Assembly (NCBI GenBank): GCA_034661035.1
Contig: JAYEKM010000030.1
Location: 1-24,438 of the forward strand
Direction: 5' to 3'
Origin: JAGYLJ01 sp034661035
GTDB lineage: Bacteria > Patescibacteriota > Minisyncoccia > Phycocordibacterales > UBA12079
DNA length: 24,438 bases
The notes under the pieces are model-generated. The model ran no database searches. It saw only the letters and a list, made by a program, of their open reading frames with translations, and was not told the DNA's origin. Both the position numbers and the translations under genes were made by a program. This document shows, piece by piece, positions 15,344 to 21,437 of the stretch (its first letter is position 1; each line of letters begins with the position of its first letter).

Positions 15344-15376
15344 TTGGTTAAGGTGATTTTAACTATATGATATAAT
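15344..15376 (+). promoter_or_regulatory. Candidate promoter of the signal peptidase gene
   Basis: TTGGTT (15344-15349) precedes two overlapping -10-like elements, TATGAT (15366) and a perfect TATAAT (15371-15376), 10 nt before ATG 15386, so the leader would be almost absent. Confidence 0.4.
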
Positions 15377-15385
15377 CAGGTTTAT

Positions 15386-15901
15386 ATGAAAAGATATAAA
15401 AAAAGTTTTTTAACTTTATCTATTTTAATAATCATTTTTTTGTCTTTTAGTTTTTTAAAAACTGATACCGCTGTTTTAGGTGATCAGGATAGAAAATTTA
15501 CAATAAATGGAAATTCAATGCAGTCAATGTTTTTGAATAATGAAGAGGTTTTTGTTGACGAAAATTATTATAAAGAAAATGTAATTAAGAGAAATGATAT
15601 TGTTTTATTAAGACATTCTGCTAACGAAAATTTTTTGATAAAAATAGTCAAGGCGACTGATGAAGATTTTCTTGAGATAAAAGATGTAAATCTATTAATA
15701 AACGGTAAATTAATGAAAAATTCAGAAGATCAAACCTATTCTTTCCAGACAAATGAATTAAAAATGCTTGGACTTTATATCAAAGACGGATATTTACCAA
15801 AAGAAACTGTTTTTGTTTTTGGTGATAATATTAGTGATAGTAAAGACTCTAGAAATTTTGGGGCTGTTCCAGAGAATTATATACTTTATAAAGTAAATTA
15901 G
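15386..15901 (+). CDS. lepB: Type I signal peptidase (S26 family)
   Basis: A 171-residue membrane-bound serine protease that removes signal peptides of exported proteins. One N-terminal membrane helix (about residues 7-25). The catalytic Ser lies in INGNSMQSMF (S44, box B). The general-base lysine is probably K86 in NFLIKIVKA (box D), though the usual GLPGD tail is replaced by TDEDFLEI. Box E is clear as FGDNISDSKDSRNFGAV. Length is near the Gram-positive SipS type. It sits directly downstream of the DGR RT and may process the exported variable protein 2; that functional link is inference. A general housekeeping role is equally possible. Confidence 0.9.
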   Translation: MKRYKKSFLTLSILIIIFLSFSFLKTDTAVLGDQDRKFTINGNSMQSMFLNNEEVFVDENYYKENVIKRNDIVLLRHSANENFLIKIVKATDEDFLEIKDVNLLINGKLMKNSEDQTYSFQTNELKMLGLYIKDGYLPKETVFVFGDNISDSKDSRNFGAVPENYILYKVN

Positions 15902-16046
15902 AGAACTACGGGAAATGGTGGAAGGATTGCAAATTGAAGTAGAATCTTTAAAAAATCGTTAAAATAGGGAAAGAGAACATTGAATTAAAAGAAGAAATTC
16001 AATCAATGAAAGTAGATATAGAATCATTGAAAAATCGTTGTTTTTA
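15902..16046 (+). pseudogene. Coiled-coil gene remnant in two copies
   Basis: Two degenerate stretches in different frames encode related sequences: REMVEGLQIEVESLKNR then stop, and KEEIQSMKVDIESLKNRCF then stop. The second ends with CGTTGTTTTTAG, the same 12 bases as the end of TR. This is probably a broken coiled-coil protein gene, perhaps an old DGR-associated relic. No start or full ORF survives. Confidence 0.4.
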
Positions 16047-16092
16047 GATATAATTAGCCTTAGTGCTTAATAAAATTTTGTATAAGACCGTT

Positions 16093-16830
16093 ATGAATAA
16101 AGAAAATAAGGAAGGACATCTACATTTAATTACTCAAACAATTCGGAGAATTTCTGAGATTTTTTCTTCAATGGGTTTTGAGGTAGCTAGTGGCCCAGAG
16201 ATTGAGGACGAATATCATAACTTTGATGCTTTGAATGTTCCCAAAAACCATCCTGCTAGGGATATGCAGGACACTTTTTGGCTAAAACCAGATAACCTTA
16301 AAAAACTTTTGAGAACCCACACTTCACCGGTGCAGGTTCGTTATATGGAAAATAATCAAACTCCTTTTGCTGTTGTAGTACCGGGAAAAGTTTTTAGAAA
16401 TGAAGCTACTGATGTCACTCACGATGCTCAATTTCATCAATGCGAAGGTCTAGTAGTTGGTGAAAATATTACATTAGCTAATCTAAAAGGTACCCTTGAA
16501 TCTTTTTTGAAAAAATTATTTGGAGGAGATGTTGTCATTCGCCTTCGTCCGGGGTATTTTCCATTTGTAGAACCAGGCGTAGAAGTAGATATGGTCTGTT
16601 TCCGTTGTAAAGGAAGCGGTTGCCCGTCTTGTTCTCACAGTGGTTGGATTGAAATCCTAGGAGCCGGCATGGTTCACCCCAATGTTTTAAATAGTTGTGG
16701 AATTGATAGTCGGAAATATCAAGGTTTTGCTTTTGGTATAGGAGTAGATAGGCTTATTATGCTAAGACACGGGCTAGATGATATTAGAAGACTTTATTCT
16801 GGAGATTTAAGGTTGGTTAATCAATTTTAA
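16093..16830 (+). CDS. pheS: Phenylalanyl-tRNA synthetase alpha subunit, lacking the N-terminal coiled coil
   Basis: Catalytic subunit of the heterotetrameric class II PheRS. ATG 16093 (245 residues) is preferred to GTG 16063, because homology begins at GHLHLITQTIRRI. Motif 2 (FRNEATDVTHDAQFHQCEGL) and motif 3 (GFAFGIGVDRLIML) are intact, and EIEDEYHNFDALN is conserved. A four-cysteine loop (CFRCKGSGCPSCSHSG) precedes WIEILGAGMVHPNVL, a zinc-ribbon-like variant known in Firmicutes PheS. The first about 85 residues of the usual protein, which form the coiled coil that contacts tRNA-Phe, are absent, so the subunit is short (E. coli 327). The upstream DNA contains only the coiled-coil remnant. 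pheT lies 1 kb downstream instead of adjacent. Confidence 0.95.
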   Translation: MNKENKEGHLHLITQTIRRISEIFSSMGFEVASGPEIEDEYHNFDALNVPKNHPARDMQDTFWLKPDNLKKLLRTHTSPVQVRYMENNQTPFAVVVPGKVFRNEATDVTHDAQFHQCEGLVVGENITLANLKGTLESFLKKLFGGDVVIRLRPGYFPFVEPGVEVDMVCFRCKGSGCPSCSHSGWIEILGAGMVHPNVLNSCGIDSRKYQGFAFGIGVDRLIMLRHGLDDIRRLYSGDLRLVNQF

Positions 16831-16832
16831 TT

Positions 16833-17339
16833 ATGAAAGTTGATAATAAAACTAGAGTTTATATAGACGGAGCGAATTTGTATAGAGGTTCAAAATCTCT
16901 TGACTGGGATTTTGATTATAAAAATTTTTATATTTGGCTTACCGAAAATTTTAAAACAGAAAAAATTTACCTATTTATCGGGTTTGTTGAAGATCAAAAA
17001 GATTTATACAAATTTTTAGAAAAGATAGGATACAAACTTATTTTTAAAAGAACCTTAAAATCTAAAGGACAAATAAAAGGTAATTGTGACGCCGAGTTAG
17101 TCTTAAAATCGACAGAAGATATCATAAGAAAAGACATGAATAAAATGGTTTTAGTTTCAAGTGATGGAGATTTTGCTTGTCTTTTAGAATTTGCAAAAAA
17201 AGAGAGCAAAGAAGTTTTTGTTGTTTCTCCTTCCAAGAAACTTTCCTATTTGATAAGGCGATTATATTGTGAGACTACTTATCTAAATAGCTTGAGAAAA
17301 AAGTTAGACAAAAAGAAAAAGCCCCTAAATGGAAACTAG
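16833..17339 (+). CDS. NYN-domain (LabA/DUF88-like, PIN-related) protein
   Basis: A 168-residue predicted ribonuclease of the NYN/PIN superfamily. The acidic active-site signature is visible: RVYIDGANLY (D12), then NCDAELVLKS, then LVSSDGDFACLLEFA, followed by the VFVVSPSKKLS strand. The basic tail LRKKLDKKKKP could bind RNA. It begins two bases after pheS and is probably co-transcribed with it. Related proteins are thought to cut RNA but few have defined targets, and none is obvious here. A weak GC hairpin with T-run follows at about 17320-17358. Confidence 0.88.
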   Translation: MKVDNKTRVYIDGANLYRGSKSLDWDFDYKNFYIWLTENFKTEKIYLFIGFVEDQKDLYKFLEKIGYKLIFKRTLKSKGQIKGNCDAELVLKSTEDIIRKDMNKMVLVSSDGDFACLLEFAKKESKEVFVVSPSKKLSYLIRRLYCETTYLNSLRKKLDKKKKPLNGN

Positions 17340-17358
17340 CTACCACCGGGCCTTTTTC
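17320..17358 (+). terminator. Weak terminator after the NYN gene
   Basis: GCCC (17321) and GGGC (17348) bracket a long loop, followed by CTTTTT. A modest hairpin overlaps the end of the NYN coding region. Strength is doubtful. Confidence 0.35.
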
Positions 17359-17424
17359 ATGGTTATGTCTAAATAATAACAATAATTAAAAAAAAAGCAA
17401 CATTAAATATTTAGAAATAAAAAT

Positions 17425-17784
17425 ATGGCTAAAACTTACGAAAATTTAGAAATATGGAAAAAAGGAATATCTTTGGCGACAGAGGTTTATAAGATTACGA
17501 ATGAATTTCCGAAGGAAGAAATATATGGATTAACGTCTCAGCTGAGGAGAGCTGTTGTTTCCATATCAACTAATATAGCTGAGGGGTCGGGAAGAGGTTC
17601 GGCAAAAGATTTTACCAGATTCGTGAATTTTTCGATAGGTTCATTGAACGAAGTAGAGAGTTTACTTTTTATATCAAAAGATTTAAGCTTTATTTCCGAG
17701 GGGGACTTCTTGAAATTAGAAGGGTCTATAAAAGAGTTAGGCAATTTATTAGGAGGATTTAAAAAGTTTTTAAGTAAAAAGTAG
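17425..17784 (+). CDS. S23-type four-helix-bundle protein
   Basis: A 119-residue helical protein of the 23S rRNA intervening-sequence (S23) family. The conserved pattern is clear: an N-terminal YENLEIWKKGISLATEVY helix, FPKEEIYGLTSQLRRAVVSI, the signature STNIAEGSGR (about residues 49-58), then a long SIGSLNEVESLL helix. Members occur within 23S rRNA insertions of spirochaetes and Coxiella and free-standing in many genomes, and they form pentamers like Avd. The function is not established. Here it sits between the NYN gene and pheT, not in rRNA. It is distinct in sequence from the Avd at 13332, but having two such folds near a DGR and an interrupted 23S gene is noteworthy. Confidence 0.9.
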   Translation: MAKTYENLEIWKKGISLATEVYKITNEFPKEEIYGLTSQLRRAVVSISTNIAEGSGRGSAKDFTRFVNFSIGSLNEVESLLFISKDLSFISEGDFLKLEGSIKELGNLLGGFKKFLSKK

Positions 17785-17861
17785 AAGACTGATAGATAGA
17801 GGTAAAATTTACAATCCAAATTTTTACTACCTTCTACCTACCACATTCTACATTCAAATCT

Positions 17862-20357
17862 ATGATTTTTTCATACACATGGTTACAAGAATATTTTGAA
17901 GCAGACTTACCAGAAATTAAAAACTTGGTAGAAATTTTAACTTTTCATGCTTTTGAAATAGAAGGAATTAAGCCTGATTATACTGACGGTCGAGGAGGAG
18001 ATTTAATTGATATTGATGTCTTACCTAATCGTTCTCACGATTGTTTTTGTTATCAAGGAATTGCTAAAGAAATTTCAGTTTTAACTGGATTAAAGTTGAA
18101 GACAATCAATAAGGATTTTGAGATAAAAAAAGGACTAAAATCTTCGGACTATCTTTCTTTGAAAGTAGAAAGTCCTAATTTAATTCCTCGAGCCATGAAA
18201 AGATTGGTTCAAGATGTGAAAGTTGGCCCCTCACCTGATTGGCTAAGAGAAAAATTAGAATCAATCGGTCAGAAATCAATTAATAATATTGTTGATATCA
18301 CAAACTATGTAATGTGGGAGACTGGACAACCAGTCCATTGTTTTGATTTTGATAAAGTCGCAGGAGATAGCAAAAAAGATTTTATAATCAGAACCGCAGA
18401 AAAGGGAGAACAAATTACAACCCTAGATGGAGCTGACTTTGAACTGGGTGAGAATATGATAGTTATTAGCGATAAAGAGAAAGCTTTAGACATAGCAGGA
18501 ACCAAAGGAGGGATTGTCTCGGGTATAGACGAAAATACTAAAAATGTGGTTTTGTCAGTCTGTAACTTTAACCAGGTTAATATAAGAAAAACGTCTAAAA
18601 AATTAGGTTTAAGAACCGATGCCTCAATTCGCTTTGAAAATGGAATCTCACCAAATAAAGTAGAAGAAGCAATGGAGAGATTGACTCAACTGGTGGTGGA
18701 AATAACAAAAGGGAAGGCTTCTGAAGATGTCTTAGATGTTTACCCAAGAAAACCTAATCCCTACAAAGTTGGGGTATCTGTAGAAGAGGTAAATAAACGA
18801 TTAGGAACAACCTTAATTGACAACGAAATTGAAAACATCTTAAAAAAACTTGATTTTAAACGCGAAAAAATAAAACCAATTGATAAAGTTTTAGAATTAG
18901 CTCAAACTCTATTAGATATCCCTTACAAGTCAGGAGCTAGTGTTGTTTATGATGCTCCTAACTTATTTGATTGCTCCTCACTAACCGCTTATCTTTTTGC
19001 TCAGTCAGGTGTTGCTATCCCAAGAATTTCTGTAGATCAATATATCTGGGGAGAGAAGATTGAAAAAGAAGATTTACAAGCAGGGGATTTAGTTTTTGCT
19101 AACACAGGTTTAATTAAAGAAACTGGCATTCACACTAAAACAATTGAATTTTTACCAGGAACCGAGGTTCCAGAAGGAATTGATCATGTCGGCCTATCCT
19201 TAGGAGAAAATAGGATTTTACACACTAGCTCAGAAATAGGGAAGTCTATTATAGAAGATTTAGCTGAAGCTGACACTTTTAAAAATATCATTGGTTACAG
19301 AAGAATCTCTGATAACTCTAGCAGATATGTAGTAACCGCCCCTCACGAAAGACTTGATTTAAGAATTAAGGAAGATTTGATTGAAGAGATTGGGCGAGTC
19401 TATGGTTACAAAAACATTGAATCGGTGGCTGTAGAAAAATCGTTTAAGCCAAAAATTAACCCCGTTAGAAATAAGAAATCAAAGATTTCTATAATTTCTA
19501 ACGGGGTAAATAAAGAATTTTATTATATAAATAAAATTAAGAATATTTTGGTGAGTAATGGTTTTGATGAAGTTCAAACCTATGTGTTTGGGGATAAAGG
19601 GGAGGTAGAGGTTCAAAAACCATTGGCTTCTAACTTAGGCAAATTGAGAACTAATCTAACAGATGGTATACAGAGATCTCTAGAATTGAATAGCAAAAAC
19701 GCATCAGTCTTAGGATTGGATGAAATTAAGGTTTTTGAAATAGGTAAAGTTTTTCCATCTTTGGATGGTGAGTATACGGCTTTGTCTTTGGGGGTTTCTG
19801 TGATTAAAAAGAAAAAGAGGGAAGTTATTGAAAATGGAATTTTAATGTCAGCCTTAACAAAAATTTCTGAGAATTTAGACATAGATATGCCAGAAGTAAC
19901 AAATAGTGTTTTTGAAATCAATTTAGATAAATTAATAGAGCAACTTCCAGACCCAGAATCTTACAAAGGTGTTTTGAATCCGGGTAATTTGTCAATTAAT
20001 GTTAACGATGTTGTTGGTATTAAAGATGTTGTTGACACTAAAAAATATGAAAAAATATCATCCTATCCTTTTATGCTGAGGGATATAGCTATTTTCGTCC
20101 CTACTTGCCCGACCGCAGGTTTAGGGAATGAAAATAGTGCTGAAGATATTTTAGCCGTAATTAAAAACAACGCCGGAGATTTGCTAGTTCAAACTAAATT
20201 ATTTGACACTTATGCCCCTGAGGGAGGGGATAAAACTTCTTATGCTTTCAATCTCGTTTTCCAGTCACAAGAAAAAACCCTAACCGACGACGAAATAAAC
20301 AAAATAATGGACAAAATTACCCTTGAAGTTGAAGCCAAAAACTGGACCGTCAGATAA
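17862..20357 (+). CDS. pheT: Phenylalanyl-tRNA synthetase beta subunit with an inserted NlpC/P60-like domain
   Basis: 831 residues; forms the PheRS tetramer with PheS. It begins directly with the core (MIFSYTWLQEYFEADLPEI), lacking a fused N-terminal EMAP/OB domain in its usual place. B3/B4 follows: LPNRSHDCFCYQGIAKEI, INNIVDITNYVMWETGQPVHCFD, and IRKTSKKLGLRTDASIRFE. The B5 domain starts at VNKRLGTTLIDNEIENILKKLDF (310-333), is broken by about 150 residues of NlpC/P60-like peptidase (336-487), then resumes with VVTAPHERLDLRIKEDLIEEIGRVYGY. The B6/7 catalytic-like core follows with a palindrome-encoded linker (KINPVRNKKSKIS). The C-terminal anticodon-binding FDX-ACB domain closes the protein (YPFMLRDIAIFVP ... 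KTLTDDEIN). The insertion keeps the frame and leaves both B5 halves intact, so the gene is probably functional. Confidence 0.95.
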   Translation: MIFSYTWLQEYFEADLPEIKNLVEILTFHAFEIEGIKPDYTDGRGGDLIDIDVLPNRSHDCFCYQGIAKEISVLTGLKLKTINKDFEIKKGLKSSDYLSLKVESPNLIPRAMKRLVQDVKVGPSPDWLREKLESIGQKSINNIVDITNYVMWETGQPVHCFDFDKVAGDSKKDFIIRTAEKGEQITTLDGADFELGENMIVISDKEKALDIAGTKGGIVSGIDENTKNVVLSVCNFNQVNIRKTSKKLGLRTDASIRFENGISPNKVEEAMERLTQLVVEITKGKASEDVLDVYPRKPNPYKVGVSVEEVNKRLGTTLIDNEIENILKKLDFKREKIKPIDKVLELAQTLLDIPYKSGASVVYDAPNLFDCSSLTAYLFAQSGVAIPRISVDQYIWGEKIEKEDLQAGDLVFANTGLIKETGIHTKTIEFLPGTEVPEGIDHVGLSLGENRILHTSSEIGKSIIEDLAEADTFKNIIGYRRISDNSSRYVVTAPHERLDLRIKEDLIEEIGRVYGYKNIESVAVEKSFKPKINPVRNKKSKISIISNGVNKEFYYINKIKNILVSNGFDEVQTYVFGDKGEVEVQKPLASNLGKLRTNLTDGIQRSLELNSKNASVLGLDEIKVFEIGKVFPSLDGEYTALSLGVSVIKKKKREVIENGILMSALTKISENLDIDMPEVTNSVFEINLDKLIEQLPDPESYKGVLNPGNLSINVNDVVGIKDVVDTKKYEKISSYPFMLRDIAIFVPTCPTAGLGNENSAEDILAVIKNNAGDLLVQTKLFDTYAPEGGDKTSYAFNLVFQSQEKTLTDDEINKIMDKITLEVEAKNWTVR
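18867..19322 (+). other. NlpC/P60-like cysteine peptidase domain inside PheT B5
   Basis: Codes PheT residues about 336-487. Typical NlpC/P60 order is visible: LDIPYKSGASVVYDAP, catalytic Cys in FDCSSLTAYLF (C371), GVAIPRISVDQY, LQAGDLVFANTG, catalytic His in DHVGLSLGENRILHTS (H442), and a second His 12 residues later (H454). The triad is therefore complete. Such domains normally cleave cell-wall peptides; in PheT the domain must act in the cytoplasm or serve a binding role. Confidence 0.9.
19459..19507. repeat. In-frame palindromic element within pheT
   Basis: Outer arms ACCCCGTTAGAAAT/ATTTCTAACGGGGT (14 bp) with an inner GAAATC/GATTTC hairpin (19475-19489). It encodes the lysine/asparagine-rich linker NPVRNKKSKISIISNGVN between B5 and the catalytic-like core. 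Confidence 0.8.
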
Positions 20358-20384
20358 ACTTCCGGAGGTTCAACCTCCGGAAGT
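20356..20384 (+). terminator. Hairpin at the end of pheT
   Basis: Perfect 14-bp stem AACTTCCGGAGGTT/AACCTCCGGAAGTT around a single C, overlapping the pheT stop codon. It lacks a T-run; a terminator or palindrome element. Confidence 0.6.
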
Positions 20385-20434
20385 TGAAAGAAATCATCCC
20401 AAAATCACTTAATTCCTATAAAATCCTAGGTATT

Positions 20435-20610
20435 TTATATGAAGCAAACATATAATTCCTGCGCTCGGATTATGTAAAAACATATTATTACCATAATCGT
20501 TTTTACAAATCCTCACTTGAAATTATATGAAGCAAGCATATAATTCCTGCGTTCGGATTATGTAAAAACATATTATTACCATAATCGTTTTTACAAATCC
20601 TCACTTGAAA
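20435..20610. repeat. Tandem direct repeat, two 88-bp units
   Basis: 20435-20522 and 20523-20610 are identical but for two substitutions (AAAC/AAGC and GCTC/GTTC). Each unit contains an internal inverted repeat, GTAAAAAC/GTTTTTAC. There is no ORF. The gene-free stretch 20385-20712 holds this, the palindrome at 20664 and otherwise AT-rich DNA. Confidence 0.92.
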
Positions 20611-20663
20611 TTATTGAATAACAATAAAAGGCTTGCGTTATATATAATAACTAATAATATAAT

Positions 20664-20705
20664 AGTACTACACTAAAACAGCGACCGCAGTTTTAGTGTA
20701 GTACT
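20664..20705. repeat. Palindromic repeat, copy 2 (CTACACTAAA family)
   Basis: 16-bp arms AGTACTACACTAAAAC/GTTTTAGTGTAGTACT around AGCGACCGCA. It shares arms with the element at 9408-9447 but has an inverted loop core. Confidence 0.75.
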
Positions 20706-20712
20706 AAATAAT

Positions 20713-20847
20713 ATGAAAAATCAAAAAACTAAACTCATTCCAAGAGAAATATATTTAAAACAATTATCCAAAAAAGACCAAAAATTAATGTATTCCTATA
20801 GAATACTCCAGCATTTTATAGGAATAGGGGGTAAAATGGTAGTATGA
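20713..20847 (+). CDS. Small 44-residue protein of unknown function
   Basis: A short basic ORF beginning MKNQKTKLIPREIYLKQLS and ending GIGGKMVV. Its TGA overlaps the ATG of the next gene as ATGA (20844-20847), a classic sign of translational coupling. Its 3' half includes a palindrome, TATTCCTATA/TATAGGAATA (20791-20826). I recognise no family. It could be a leader peptide or small partner (inhibitor-like) of the downstream peptidase. The overlap is the main evidence that it is real. Confidence 0.5.
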   Translation: MKNQKTKLIPREIYLKQLSKKDQKLMYSYRILQHFIGIGGKMVV

Positions 20848-21365
20848 TGCAAAAAATGAAATTAAACGTCCCTTATTATTCTCAACATGAAGACATAAAA
20901 GATGAAGACTGGCAGGGCAAGGCTTGCGGTTTAGTTTGTCTAAAAATGGTTTTAGATTTTCACAAAACTAAAACCCCCGAGATAAACGAGTTTTTAAAAT
21001 TAGCTTTGGAGAAAGAAGCTTTCGGTGAGAGTGGTTGGATACATAACAAATTATTGGCAATAGCTGAGGATCTTGGAATGGAAGCTCACAGAAAAGAGGG
21101 GATGGAAAATGAGCAGGAATTAAAAGATTTCCTCGATGAAAAGGGCCCAGTGATTGTTTCAATAAAAGCTCAGAAATTTTCTCCAGAATTTGAGGGTAAA
21201 TTTCATCAAATCGTTTTAATTGATTACGATGAAAACGGCTTCTATTATCACGATTCAGATTATCGAGATAGGGAGGGAAATAGGCTTTTTGTACCCTTCG
21301 ATAAATTTAGGGAATACTGGCGTAAAATGGCTATATTTATACACAAAAGGGGTAAAATTGAGTAG
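20844..21365 (+). CDS. C39-like papain-fold cysteine peptidase
   Basis: 173 residues resembling the Peptidase_C39_2 family. LNVPYYSQHEDI opens it. The likely catalytic Cys is C28 in QGKACGLVCLKMVLDF, within the usual N-terminal helix. The His is in GKFHQIVLIDYDENGFYYHDSD (about residue 121), followed by the typical YYHDSDYRD strand that carries the third residue. There is no signal peptide or membrane segment, so it probably acts in the cytoplasm or is a stand-alone hydrolase of unknown substrate. It is not fused to an ABC transporter, unlike bacteriocin-processing C39 enzymes. It is coupled to the small upstream ORF and followed by the gyrB promoter. Confidence 0.82.
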   Translation: MMQKMKLNVPYYSQHEDIKDEDWQGKACGLVCLKMVLDFHKTKTPEINEFLKLALEKEAFGESGWIHNKLLAIAEDLGMEAHRKEGMENEQELKDFLDEKGPVIVSIKAQKFSPEFEGKFHQIVLIDYDENGFYYHDSDYRDREGNRLFVPFDKFREYWRKMAIFIHKRGKIE

Positions 21366-21385
21366 CGGATGGAGGTTAAATTTGT

Positions 21386-21391
21386 TATAAT
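21386..21391 (+). promoter_or_regulatory. Candidate -10 element of gyrB
   Basis: TATAAT, 46 nt before ATG 21438, with a poor -35. It gives gyrB its own transcript separate from the peptidase gene. Confidence 0.5.
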
Positions 21392-21437
21392 ATAAGTATC
21401 CTAAATGGCCGTGATTGGTCATTTAATTTTAAAGAAT

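Noticed and set aside
20435..20610. Possible CRISPR array
   Set aside because: Only two 88-bp units with no spacers; it is a tandem duplication.
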